Shown piece after piece: positions 1 to 10,851 of a stretch of 22,500 nt of DNA. The stretch is from Chrysomallon squamiferum (taxonomy: Eukaryota; Mollusca; Gastropoda; Neomphalida; Peltospiridae). Positions within the stretch are counted from its first letter, which is position 1. Every line of letters begins with the position of its first letter. The stretch is from positions 28,665,664 through 28,688,163 of the forward strand of contig CM022679.1 in assembly GCA_012295275.1 (NCBI GenBank). The letters are read 5' to 3'. The position numbers and the translations under genes were made by a program. The notes under the pieces were generated by a model. The model was not told where the DNA came from and made no database searches. It saw only the letters and a program-made list of their open reading frames with translations.

Positions 1-88
1 ACTACAGCTACTTCTACAACAACCGTAACTTCAACAACAAAACCAACAACAGCAGTAACAGCTGCTATTACTACTACTGTTATTCCTT

Positions 89-142
<54 letters not shown>

Positions 143-660
143 TTCATTTCATTCATTCATACTACACACACACATACATATAAATTACGTGTGTTTATGT
201 ATGTATGTATGTATGTATGTATGTATGAATATATGTATATATACATACATACATAAACACACACACACACACATGCACACATACACACATACGCACTGCT
301 GTTGTGGTTGTGATACTTGACATATGATAACGTAACTAGGACATCCTGGATGATATGACGGAAAATGACAACGACGAGGAAAAAGATGAATAAATGATGT
401 TACTAAAAACAGATAAAGCGACGAAAACAAGGGGGAAGTGAGATTAAAAGTAACTGTGTCACAACCGGAAGTTAAGTTAAATTGTAATGAAATTATAAGA
501 TAATGAAAAGAAATAAAAGGAAGCGAAACATAAAAAATAAAAAAATAAAAGAGTAAATACAAAATAAATAAATAGTACAAGAACAGCAACAACAATAACA
601 AAAATAACAGCAGCAGCAGCAACAACAACAACAACATCACAATAATATATAAAACGTAAA
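1..660. repeat. Simple-repeat-rich flank with (ACT)n, (TATG)n and (CA)n
   Basis: It contains (ACT)n at 89-141, (TATG)n at 197-227, a short CA tract at 255-275 and A-rich CAR/AAC-type triplets at 580-640. Long reading frames here, such as poly-Leu on the minus strand, simply read the triplet repeats. No gene is recognised. Confidence 0.85.
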
Positions 661-839
661 ATTGGTTGTATCATTGACAATAATGGCTGTAATAAATGTG
701 TTTGCATATTTAATCTGTTATGACGTCATAAACTGTACCATACAGCTACGTATCAATGTTTGTGTCGTTCATTTTCTTCTGTCACTTTCGCGTAATTTGT
801 TTATTTACTTGTTTGTTTATTTCTTATTTAATCTATTAA

Positions 840-874
<35 letters not shown>

Positions 875-958
875 TTTTTTTTTTTTTTTTTTTTTTTGAT
901 TGTATAGATGTTATTGGGTTTGTTTGTCTCAACAACGTAAGAACTGCCAAGATTTGCA
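661..958. repeat. Short unique stretch followed by (TTA)n and a 25-base T-run
   Basis: Bases 661-840 are AT-rich unique sequence containing a 14-bp perfect palindrome (718-731). About ten TTA triplets follow at 843-873, then T's to 897. No coding potential is seen. Confidence 0.8.
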
Positions 959-1041
959 CAGACACACACATACGTACAGACACACACACACAAACACAAA
1001 CACGCACAGACACACACACACTCACACACACAGACACACAA

Positions 1042-1072
<31 letters not shown>

Positions 1073-1494
1073 AACACACACACACTCTTATACTTAGCTA
1101 GATAGACATAATGACAGAGAGATGGTTTGATATACAAACATATACATAAATGTAAATAAGTAAACAAGTAAAAAAAAAAAACCAAGTGAAACAACTGCAA
1201 ATCACATAAACACACACACATACCCACACATATATGCACACATACACATATATACACACACACACACCTACACATATATACAGACATACATACACAAACA
1301 CCTACATATATATACAAACATACATACATACGCACACACATACACCCATACACTTATATATACATACATACACTTATACATACAGACATACACACATAAA
1401 CACACACTTGTATATACATATACACCTACACAATCATATATACACATACTCACATATATACGCACACCTACATACTGATACATACATACAACAT

Positions 1495-1534
<40 letters not shown>

Positions 1535-1720
1535 TTACATACTTATATAAACACTTAAACACATAAACATACATAAAACATTCACATAGACGTGTATATA
1601 TATATACACACACACACACATATATATATATATACACATACATATACATACCGATACACATTCATACAAAGGCACACACAAACACATACATAAGCACGCA
1701 CATACGCACACACTGAGCAA
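959..1720. repeat. Degenerate (CA)n / (CATA)n field
   Basis: Imperfect CACA units (959-1085), a short unique spacer (1090-1200) and a long field of CATA/CACA/TATA units (1206-1720) with a pure CA stretch near 1499-1530. All long frames on both strands here encode His/Thr/Tyr or Val/Cys/Tyr repeats and are not genes. Confidence 0.9.
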
Positions 1721-1810
1721 CAGAATGAATCTTGTAATTCTCTGTAACATCTAAGTTTTCAGTATCCGTGGCTTTGTGTGACAGCACCCATCAGTAGACT
1801 GTCGAGCCTC

Positions 1811-2096
1811 GATCTCACTCATCTCACGCATCTCACTCATCTCACTCATCTCACTGGTCTCACTGGTCTCACTGGTCTCACTGGTCTCACTGATCTCACT
1901 GATCTCACTGATCTCACTGATTTCACTGATCTCACTGATCTCACTGATTTCACTGATCTCACTGATCTCACTGATCTCACTGACCTCACTGACCTCACTG
2001 ATCTCACTGATCTCACTGATTTCACTGATCTCACTGATCTCACTGATCTCACTGACCTCACTGATCTCACTGATCTCACTGATTTCACTGATCTCG
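1811..2096. repeat. Minisatellite with 9-bp unit CTCACTGAT, about 31 copies
   Basis: The unit is CTCACTGAT with regionally ordered variants: CTCACTCAT at the start, a block of CTCACTGGT, then CTCACTGAT with scattered TTCACTGAT and CTCACTGAC. Because 9 is a multiple of 3, several frames stay open (repeating Ser-Glu-Ile or Leu-Thr-Asp). There is no sign of flanking coding sequence. Confidence 0.92.
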
Positions 2097-2159
2097 GATT
2101 TGAACTTACCGCCATTGTTCAGTTGAAACTTTACCTCTGAGTACTCACTGAGTTTCACT

Positions 2160-2995
2160 ACACGATCACCCTAACCTTCTCCCCCACCCAGTTTCCATCA
2201 AAGTGAGAGTAAACTGACAATTAGCCAACCTAACAAACTCCACCAAACACTGCGTGTCGTTTGTTCACAGTGTTTTCATGTCTGTCTGCTGTTCTTACTT
2301 TATTATGTTACTACAGCTCTTATAAGGTTTAATACATCGGTAAGTTTTGGATTCATGTTCGTTTTCGCGATTTCCTAGGCTTTTTTTTTTTTGTGTGTGT
2401 GTTTTCCGGACGGATGCACTCCAGAGTCAATTAAGAATTTCGTTATCCAATAAAAGTAGAATAATAATAACAACAACAAAAAACAACAATAATTGTTTTA
2501 ACAAAACCCAACAAACAAACAAACAAACAAAACCAAACAACTAGAACCATAAACCGCACGAAAATGTGATATTTAAGGTAGCTATGCATTGAAAACATTG
2601 ATATTCTAATGTTATACATTCCAATCGTTACGAACGCAACAGGATTATCTGCACTAAAAACATATCAAATATTTAATTATACTAAAAAATACACGAGGTA
2701 ACTCTGATATGTGTAAATAAAAACTGACATCTACAGCTGTTAACTGACACACAGAAAGATAAACCTGAAATAATTGTAAGACTCCGTAGAGAAATATTAC
2801 AAAAAGACTGGGTATACTTAGCTCTTTGTCGCGCTTTAACTTGGAGTTGTCTCCCTTCACCTAGGACCACGTCTACAAACTGAATAGTGACGACTTCATA
2901 TTGTTTTCTAGATGTTTACTTACGTAGCTACTTACGTTAAGTAAGTTAGAATACACGTAAGTAAATAAGTAAAAAACCCCACCCCAAAACAAGTA
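2160..2995. other. Mostly unique AT-rich sequence, no gene recognised
   Basis: Contains a short T-run with TG repeats (2381-2402) and A-rich AAC/CAAA tracts (2461-2540). Reading frames above 60 codons (for example on the minus strand near 2654-2870) show no family motif. Nothing else is supported. Confidence 0.6.
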
Positions 2996-3046
2996 ACAAA
3001 CAAACAAACAAATAAATAAATAAATAAATAACTAGAATATAAGTAA

Positions 3047-3093
<47 letters not shown>

Positions 3094-3095
3094 AT
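2996..3095. repeat. (CAAA)n and (AAAT)n microsatellite
   Basis: CAAA units lead into AAAT units, interrupted once by a short unique segment at about 3031-3044. Confidence 0.93.
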
Positions 3096-4345
3096 GTCCG
3101 TTTTCTTTTCCATTAATTACAAGCATTTATAATTTTAGTATTTGTCTTCTAATTATTGCTATTTTTGTTACTGTTATTATTACTGCAATTTTTGTTGTTA
3201 TTGATGTTGCTGTTATATCTGTTATTTATGATTGCACAATTTTCTTGTAACGTTAGCAGTGCAAAATAATATTAATACAAAAAATAAACTAAAAAAAAAC
3301 AACGTCTCAAAAATATAACATTTTATTTAAATAACTTATTAATTTCACAAATGATCTCCTTTTGTTATGTTACATAATTTCACAGACGGATTAATGTATT
3401 AATTAATCCAAATCATCTACATTAATCATTATATTTCATCAATCAAATAATCCTCAACATATGTATTTATCATTATATTTCATCGAATCACAGCATCACA
3501 ACGTACTTATTATACACGTACCTGATTTTTCTAGTCAAAGAAAGAAAACAAAAAAAAGCTTATTCAGAGATCGTCGTTTTATTTGCACAAGTGACCGCAC
3601 CAAACCTTTATAGCTGAATATAATGCGCATAATCAAACCTTTATTTTCATTTCATCTTTCTACTTCATTCGCAGGTACATTTTATACCATTTTAGTATGT
3701 GTGTGTGTGCGTGTGTGTGCGTGTGTGTGTCTGTTTGTATATATTAGAAAAGACGCTAGCATACCGCACGCTTTATAGAGACAGTTCAATAATTATAATA
3801 TTCACTAACTGTAACATTGTGTGCGTGTGTGAGTGAAACAAGTAGTTTATGCAAATCTTTCTCTAACCTATCATTTCTATGTACCGTTACTACTGTTTTA
3901 CGTCACTGAATTAATTTCTACAACGATTTGAAAGACTCCAATTGAATGACTTTATGATAAACAGATTAATAATAATAATAATAGTAACAATAAGTAATAA
4001 TAATATATCAATAACCGTAATTATAACAATAACAGTAAGAGATCAAGATGAAGAAAAGATCAAAATAATCAACTGTTAGGATTAAATATTGTAATTTTTG
4101 TCAGTTTTGTCAAAATGAAGTTAATCAAATTTGATTATGTAAAACAAAGAATCATGTTTCAGTAATAAACCCGTTACAGTAAGCATGTATTCATATACTC
4201 TGTACAGACGTGTTTTACAAATGTTTTAGCGAAGGACACGAACTGCACTGATTTAGATTTATTTTCACCTGTGATAGCCAGGATTATAGTTAAATATACA
4301 CTGAGTAAATATATATATATATTGTAGAAATAAATGTCTATCTCT
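3096..4345. other. AT-rich 3' flank, no gene recognised
   Basis: Contains loose TTR triplets (3140-3230), a direct repeat ATCATTATATTTCATC at 3425-3440 and 3469-3484, a 22-bp inverted repeat at 3388-3409, a short GT tract (3697-3732) and loose AAT triplets (3968-4010). A minus-strand AATAAA occurs at 4263-4258 and a minus-strand ATTAAA at 4770-4765; either could serve the gene's 3' end, but neither is demonstrated. Confidence 0.55.
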
Positions 4346-4363
4346 CTCACACGCACGCACACA

Positions 4364-4394
<31 letters not shown>

Positions 4395-4416
4395 GTACAC
4401 ACACACACACACACAG
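4346..4416. repeat. (CA)n microsatellite
   Basis: Interrupted CA repeats with CG and GT interruptions. Confidence 0.92.
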
Positions 4417-4501
4417 TAACATTTCAGACACATTTCTTTTTCTAAGTTTCCACACTGATATATATTTTCATATGCTGCTTATTAATTCCCAAACTTATAA
4501 T

Positions 4502-4502
<1 letters not shown>

Positions 4503-4548
<46 letters not shown>
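4503..4548. repeat. (AAT)n microsatellite
   Basis: About 15 pure triplets. Confidence 0.95.
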
Positions 4549-4550
<2 letters not shown>

Positions 4551-4865
4551 TCTGTACAACCAGTCACAGTACATAAGATACGCACTCAGTCTGATTACGA
4601 ATATTTATATTACATCTGTGTAAAATGTTCAAACCTGACATCTTGCTCTCAAAGTTTCACAGATTAGAATGACATGACGTTAGACGTGACCCAACCAACA
4701 TACAAAATTAGTGTTTTAAAATCACGTTTTCTTCAAAGATAATTTTCGCGCAAAAAAGAGACTATTTAATAATATCAAATAGTTGAATGCCGTAGACCAG
4801 CTCAAAGCTACTTGAGAAATGACCTATCAAAATATACTGTAAAGACTGAGTCTGCAAGATAGCGC

Positions 4866-4926
<61 letters not shown>

Positions 4927-4962
4927 GTAATAATAATAATAATAATAATAATAGTAATAATA

Positions 4963-5000
<38 letters not shown>
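4866..5000. repeat. (TAA)n microsatellite, about 45 triplets
   Basis: Near-pure TAA triplets with occasional TAG interruptions. The poly-Tyr reading frame on the minus strand is only the repeat. Confidence 0.95.
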
Positions 5001-5001
<1 letters not shown>

Positions 5002-5104
5002 CAAACATTCTATGATTGATTTATCTGTGTTGGTATACTTCAACAGCTACAAAAACAAAAAGATCAAGAAATAAACAAAAATTATTTAGAGATTTCTTTG
5101 AAAA

Positions 5105-5410
5105 CGTGACTATTATTGGTTTAAGTATTGTAATTATTTAAATAAATAATAATATCTTCCATTTCCTTCAGTTTGTTTACTTTTTTCATTTGTCTTTCAT
5201 TTGTTTAGACATGGTTAGTACTCGTAAAACACGTCAATCATTTGTTTAGTCATAGATTCATAAAAACACGTCATACTTTAGTTTAGTCGTGGTTAATATT
5301 CATATAAACATGTCAGTCACTGGTTTAGGCATGGTTAATATTCATAAAATTATATCTAACATTGGCTTTGGCATTGCTAGTATTAAAAAACCAAAACAAA
5401 CAAACAAACA

Positions 5411-5477
<67 letters not shown>

Positions 5478-5714
5478 CAAAAACAACAACAGCAAAAAAA
5501 CAAAAAAAAAAAAAAAAAAAAAAGAAAACAAGTCTTTCATTGGTTTGATCGTAGCTATCATTCATTAAAATGTGTCAATCACTGGAATAGGCTGGTTAAT
5601 ATTTGTAAAATGTTGGGTATCATTGGTTTAGAATTGGTTAATATTCATAAAAGAAAGGAGGCTTGGCTAGGATTCATAAAAACGTGTCAGTCATTGGTTT
5701 AGGCGTGGTTAATA
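5105..5714. repeat. Decayed tandem array, about 42-bp unit, whose last unit is the 3' end of the coding sequence
   Basis: Units share the plus-strand core GTCAGTCATTGGTTTAGG followed by YRTGGTTAATATTCATAAAA. Approximate copies start at 5106 (very decayed), 5192, 5233, 5270, 5312, 5354, 5532, 5574, 5615 and 5656 (shortened), and the last, at 5686, runs inside the coding exon. The array is split at 5392-5531 by (CAAA)n, (AAT)n and an A-run. Comparing 5299-5342 with 5672-5715 by eye gives about 40 of 44 identical bases. Similarity stops at about 5714, inside the codon for Ile of DILTTPKP. The unit is therefore the final 13 codons plus the stop codon of the gene, repeated in the 3' flank or 3' UTR. 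Confidence 0.82.
5392..5523. repeat. Compound microsatellite (CAAA)n-(AAT)n-A-run interrupting the 42-bp array
   Basis: About 20 bases of CAAA units lead into roughly 21 AAT triplets (5411-5475), then CAA triplets and a long A-run. It sits between two copies of the tail-derived array, within the probable 3' UTR of the gene. Confidence 0.9.
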
Positions 5715-6928
5715 TGTCTTTTCTCCTGCCAATCATTTCAGTGAGCTTTTTTCGCGGACCAAATGGAATTCCGATTTCTTTGAGTTCGCTGTCTGTGAGT
5801 TTCATCAGCAGCTCCAGGTTCACTTTCTCTTTGGTGAAATACGGAATGTACGCCGACAGTCCCAGTGACACTAAAAACATTTCCAGCGCTGAAAATTCAC
5901 TGTCGTCGTCGTCGTCGTCGTCGAGGTTTTCCACCTCTTCTGGATCCCACGGCAACTCCTTCATCTTGTCTGCAACGTCGTTACTCCCCATTCCAACCCA
6001 GTCGTTCATTTCCGTCGTCCGAACTGGCGTCTCCGGAGACGCCGTTAGTAAGATCGTTAATTTCCGTATTCTCGTCCTCGAACGAATGCAGCGTGTTAAC
6101 GAACGGGTTCGTTCGAAGAAACGCGGTCTGGCCAAAGCCCGGTCTATAAAACACACTTCCCTTTTCTTCCTCGTCGCTATGGTAACTGTCCACGCCGGAA
6201 TCAAACAAAATGTCCGACTCGCTTTTAGCTTTGACCAGATTCGACTTGGGTCCGTTCGGGAACACGTCGAATATCGTCCGAGACGAATTCTCGCCCGACA
6301 TTGCGACGACGTCACCGTTCGTACGAGAGTATATGACGTCAGACGAGGAACCGGGCAGACCGCTGAGACTTTTGTTTCCGATATTGTACGAATCGTCCAT
6401 TATTTTTTCTGATAAATCTTCCTGGCCGCACCGGACGTGGAAAATCCCGCCATTTCTGAATATTTCTTCGACGTGTGGAAGCGATTCGCGTTCGGTCTCC
6501 CGTTCATCGGGGCTCCTTTTATCTTCAGAGTCAGAGTTTTGATGAACGACATCTTGCCCGGCGGTCTGAACTCGGGGTCCACCGCACGTAACTTCCGGTC
6601 TTCTTTGGCTGCGCGCTTCGCCGCTTCTTCCTGCAGACGCTCGTAACGTTTCTGGTTCCGCTCGCAGATTCTCTGCGCCTCCTCGCGCAGTTTCATGACG
6701 AGTTTGGGGTTTTTCTGCTGCTGCTGAATGCGAGCCGCGTCGAGGAATTTCATGATGTCCACTCGGTTGTTGAGACTCGCTATGTCCAGAGCCGTGTGCT
6801 CGTCGTTGTCCAAGGCGTACAGGTTGCAGCCCCAGTTGACGAGGTAGCTGACGATGTCCATGTGGCCTTTTGCCGTGGCGAGGTGGAGGCACGTATTGCC
6901 AAGGTAGTCGCTTTTGTTGACGTCCCCA
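5674..6928 (-). CDS. USH1G: SANS/ANKS4B-family scaffold protein, coding exon 2 (ankyrin repeats, central region, SAM, PDZ-binding tail), with two frame breaks
   Basis: The exon begins after acceptor TATCTTTCAG|TGGGG at 6928. It encodes the second and third ankyrin repeats (about residues 62-91, GNTCLHLATAKGHMDIVSYL, and 95-121, LDNDEHTALDIAS), the family block KNPKLVMKLREEAQ opening a charged helix (about 127-170), and a basic MSFIKTLTLKIKG stretch. Next come KSLSGLPGSSSDVIYSR and DSGVDSYHSD...FYRPGFGQTAFLRTN, like the central region that binds the myosin VIIa tail in mammalian SANS. Then follow ELPWDPEE, seven Asp, a SAM domain (about 400-457, with FGPRKKLTEMIGRRK) and TDTFL at the C-terminus, a class I PDZ ligand (T-x-L) comparable to DTEL of SANS and DTSL of ANKS4B. 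The total is about 472 residues. The genomic frame breaks twice: it stops in TAA at 6402-6400 after a 6-A run and continues in the -1 frame, which itself stops at 5983-5981 while the original frame resumes. Both shifted segments carry family motifs, so the gene looks functional. In mammals SANS and ANKS4B are separate; this copy resembles both about equally. Confidence 0.93.
5902..5922 (-). repeat. Coding (GAC)7 repeat encoding seven aspartates
   Basis: Seven pure GTC triplets on the plus strand are read as GAC in the gene and give an Asp7 run just before the SAM domain. Human SANS and ANKS4B also have an acidic stretch here, so the run is an expansion within a conserved acidic linker. Pure triplets make it likely to vary in length between individuals. 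Confidence 0.9.
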
Positions 6929-7099
6929 CTGAAAGATAACGTGAGACACAAAGTAAGTAAAAAAATCTTTGCTGAAAAGACGTGAAAAATAATTTGTAAA
7001 TGACTGATTCAGTCTTGAATATGATTTGATAAAAAAAAATTACAGCAGGAAGTGTAGTTTAGAACTAGAACAAAAAATAAAGAGTAAAAACATACAATA

Positions 7100-7265
7100 T
7101 CTGCAGAAACAAGAACATAATAATAAGTAAGTAAATAAATAAATAAATAAAATAGAAATAATTTAGTCCAAATAATAACCACATATCTGAAATCGACAGA
7201 AAAGCAAAAGAAAGAAAAATGAAAAAATAATAATAATAAAAAAAAAAAAAAAAAATAAATAAAAA
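7100..7265. repeat. A-rich intronic tract with (AAAT)n and (AAT)n
   Basis: Short AAAT and AAT units and a 21-base A-run, just inside the 3' end of the intron (as transcribed). Confidence 0.85.
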
Positions 7266-7369
7266 TAACCCAGAAAACTTTAAGAACGAAGGAACGAATA
7301 GATCGAATAATAAGAATTATGAGTTATATAGGCGAAACGTACTCTGTGTTTACTAAACAAGCAACATAA

Positions 7370-7900
7370 TGAGTTCCGAAGTGATGACTGTTAACAGGTC
7401 ACAAAGACCTGAACTGGTATCCGTTATTTTTACACCTGTGCTATTATTAGCCAGGTTTAGGGGTAACGGTGTAGTTCCAGTGTATTACAGGTCTCAGTTA
7501 AAAGCTTTTTTGTGTTATTTATTGACAATAAATTGATTTATCGACATTTCTTTTCACCGAGGGTCGAAAGAAAAAAGAAATTGTCGAGGTTTGTGATAGA
7601 AATCAAACAATAGAATGTTTTATTAGTTAATCAATAAACTAATGGGTAGAGTTTCACTTTCAAGAGAACGTGTAATAATTTTGTTATTGATGACGTGGCG
7701 GTTCAGTTGTCAGCCATCACGACAGACAGGTTGCTAGGTCACACCTCGCCGTCTGTTGACAGCTCTAAGTCGTCAGTTCTGTCTCATCATCTTTGGACAG
7801 ACAATATTGAGATATCCAGGACAAACAATTACACAGACAACTTTCAACTTCATTCTCTGTTTAGATTAACACGTGAATGTTGACATCATCTGGCGTGTTG
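7370..7900. other. Unique intronic island, no gene recognised
   Basis: Non-repetitive and somewhat richer in GC. It contains CRE-like TGACGTGG (7690-7697), an X-box-like GTTGCTAGGTCAC near 7731 (imperfect), and CACGTG at 7870-7875. The 62-codon plus-strand frame here has no recognisable domain. A regulatory role is only a possibility. Confidence 0.35.
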
Positions 7901-8219
7901 TTAAATTTACATTTAAATAAATAATTTTGAACATCATCGTCGTCATCATCATCATCATCACTCTCTCTCTCTTCCTCTCATACACAAACAAAACAAACAA
8001 ATACTTTTCCTCTCTAATCAGTCGTACAGGTTATAAACAAACTAACGCAAACACTAACTAACATGTGTATGATGGCAGCTGTTTCCTGGTACGCATGCTG
8101 AGTACGTATCTGTGCTTGCGTGTACGTGTGTCTGTCAGAATGCATGCATGTATGTATGTTTTGTGAACGTACACACGTAGGTAAATTAACTCACAGGTAA
8201 ATAAACTCAAACTCTTAAC

Positions 8220-8610
8220 GGAGTTTCCTACAGCAGAGTAAACACGTAACAGCGCACTGAACCCAGAGGCTAACAGGAAACGTAGCAGATTAACACGAAA
8301 CGTAAAACGATCTTAATCGGGAAATTAATTTCAATCACTGTACACCAACACCGCCCCCTCACTCCTCTCTCCCCTCCCCCGTTCTGGCAGCTTCCCTGGC
8401 CCTTGATCGATAACGACAGCACAGCGATCTGCCGTATTGCTGTCGTCGACGTAGTGTGCTGTGAGGTCAAGAATAAACACCTGCGCGGATTGACAGGTAG
8501 TCGAGATCTCGCTAATCTGCCCAGCACCAGAAAACGTTATCAGTCAGCTGACGCTCGAGAAGCAGGTTATCTCAGTTTTCTTCTACACAGCGAGAAATCA
8601 GTTACACACT
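8220..8610. other. Relatively GC-rich unique intronic island
   Basis: It stands out from its AT-rich surroundings, has no simple repeats and contains CAGCTG and GATA-type words. Open frames of 69 and 85 codons on opposite strands match no family I know. It could be an enhancer or an old decayed element. Confidence 0.35.
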
Positions 8611-8639
8611 AAATAGCTCAATATAACTAAGTATGAACT

Positions 8640-8815
8640 TGACAGATTGGCCGTATATACGTATATGTACAAACAAACAAACATACAAATATAGGTATAT
8701 ACATTCATACATACATACATACATCCATACATACATCCATAAATACATACATACATACATACATATTAACATAGATACATACATAGACATACATATATAA
8801 ATAGATATATTAATA
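8640..8815. repeat. (CATA)n field
   Basis: Imperfect ACAT units over about 170 bases, directly preceding the long GA tract. Confidence 0.88.
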
Positions 8816-8872
8816 AATACCATATAATGAGACAGAGAAACATAGAGACAGGTAAACACAGAGAGAGAGGGG

Positions 8873-9051
<179 letters not shown>

Positions 9052-9414
9052 AAACGAACGACTGTAAAGAAAACTTGGTGTAACTGATAGAGTTAAAGTC
9101 AGGCTTGTCTGTTTAATCCAAACAACAAACCAAGGCACACAGGATTATCCCAACTGCAAACTAAAGTATCTCAGTATGAAACTCACAGATGTTTGCAGGG
9201 CTGGACTCTAGGCAATTGTTTGATGTTTGAACAGTCTCGTTTGATGAAACTTCGTGTTTACTCAGTCAGTGTAGAATCTCTGATTTCCTCAACTGTGGAC
9301 AGTATTTTCTCTTCGGTTTCGTTAAAACAAAGTTCAGTTGTTTTTTAAAGAGGAAAAAAGTTACTGCTGTTGCTTTGTCCTCTATTTTGTACTTACATTC
9401 GTTAAATAACATCA

Positions 9415-9475
9415 TCATCAACAACAACAATAGCAGCAACAACAACAACAACAACAATAATAATAATAATAACGA
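9415..9475. repeat. (CAA)n-(AAT)n triplet tract
   Basis: Loose CAT/CAA triplets changing into AAT. Confidence 0.85.
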
Positions 9476-9659
9476 AGAAGAAAAAAGAATAGAAAAAGTA
9501 ATAATTAAAAATATATTTAAAGTGTGTGTGTGTGTATTAGTATGTATCTGCGTGTGTTAGTATGTGCGCGCGCCCGTATTTTTGTGTGCAATACAGTTTT
9601 AAAGATCTCAGTTTATATAATATTATTTTCTTCTTTATTGTCCTTTCTTTTCTAAATCT

Positions 9660-10240
9660 ATTTAAAAAAAAAAAAAAAAAAAAAAAATTATTTACCCACA
9701 TATAAATAACAGTTAACCGACAAACTAAATCTGTGCTTTTAAATAAAACTAAAATTATAAAATAAACACGATGAAGCTTTCATTGTTGTAAGAGAGGGTT
9801 TTTTTTTTTTCTTTTTCTTTTTTTCCACCAGAAAATACGATTGTTTCGCAAACTGATATTACGAGGAACAGAAATAAAAAAAAATAAATAAAATAAAAAA
9901 ATAAAAAAAATAAGGTTAAAAGTTAAGGTTATAAAATTGAAATTTTCTGTATGTGTATTCTTCTAGATGAAATCTTGGCATACCCATTTGTATTCATTGC
10001 TATAATATATTTGCTTTTGATAGCTGTATGCAGATAGAATATCACTGTGCGTTTTTTTATACATTAATGTAAAATCCGATAAAAGTAAAATAAATCCAAA
10101 TAATGGAGATTAGTGAATGGTGTAATTTGTATTATTCTCAAATAAACAAAAGCAAGGAAACTGTTAGAGAGAAGGAAAGAACGAAAGAAAGAAAGTAAGA
10201 AGGAAGGAGAACAGGAAAAAGTACTTTATTATTTTATTAT
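9660..10240. other. AT-rich intronic sequence with A-runs, no gene recognised
   Basis: Contains a 25-base A-run (9663-9687), T- and A-rich tracts (9799-9826, 9870-9912) and a GAAA/GAAG-rich stretch (10170-10208). Confidence 0.6.
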
Positions 10241-10324
10241 TGTTAATAATTATTTTATGACGTAAAATAAAACGTTACTACATTATTACGTCATAATTGA
10301 GGTTGCCTAGCATTTTATCTTGTT

Positions 10325-10464
<140 letters not shown>

Positions 10465-10851
10465 TCTGAAAAATGAATATATGTATTTGTTAATAATTGT
10501 AGTTGTTATTGTTATTTGGTACAAAGGACTCGTGCATGAACGGATGGTTCTGGTTCAGAGAAACGTAGCATTGATTAACTTTACATTTCGAGCAGATACT
10601 TTTATTGTATAATTAACTTCAAAAGTTTATTTCTTTATTATTACGTTGTTGTGTTTTTAAAATTTTATCTTTTTTTTTCTGACATCAGTTTGAGGTGACC
10701 CCCTGTCACGTGACTAGATAGATCTTGTCTGTGTTCTATCCCGTGTTTAAACAGGGTGTGTCAACTCGACGTGACGTGAATGTTTGAACTGTGTTACGTA
10801 GACTCACTAAGTCTAAAATAACAGGGCAACTGTAAGTCGTTAAAACGTTCT

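Noticed and set aside
1098-1750. Several long frames encoding His/Thr/Tyr or Cys/Val/Tyr repeats on both strands
   Set aside because: They translate CA/CATA simple repeats; composition is dictated by the repeat.
1751-2158. 135-codon (Ser-Glu-Ile)n frame as a possible real gene
   Set aside because: The frame is created by the 9-bp minisatellite; other frames are equally open and the flanks show no domain, splice or promoter signal.
4258-4263. Minus-strand AATAAA as the gene's poly(A) signal
   Set aside because: It lies 1.4 kb past the stop in AT-rich DNA where such hexamers are common; nothing ties it to this transcript.
4762-5043. Poly-Tyr frame on the minus strand
   Set aside because: Translation of the (TAA)n microsatellite.
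6400-6408. Programmed -1 ribosomal frameshift at the A6 run
   Set aside because: The run lacks the preceding base of a classical slippery heptamer, no downstream pseudoknot was evident by eye, and a second opposite break further on makes paired indels simpler. Kept only as an alternative.
5663-6412. 249-codon plus-strand open frame opposite exon 2
   Set aside because: It is the antisense shadow of the SANS/ANKS4B exon, which has clear family motifs on the minus strand; the plus-strand product has none.
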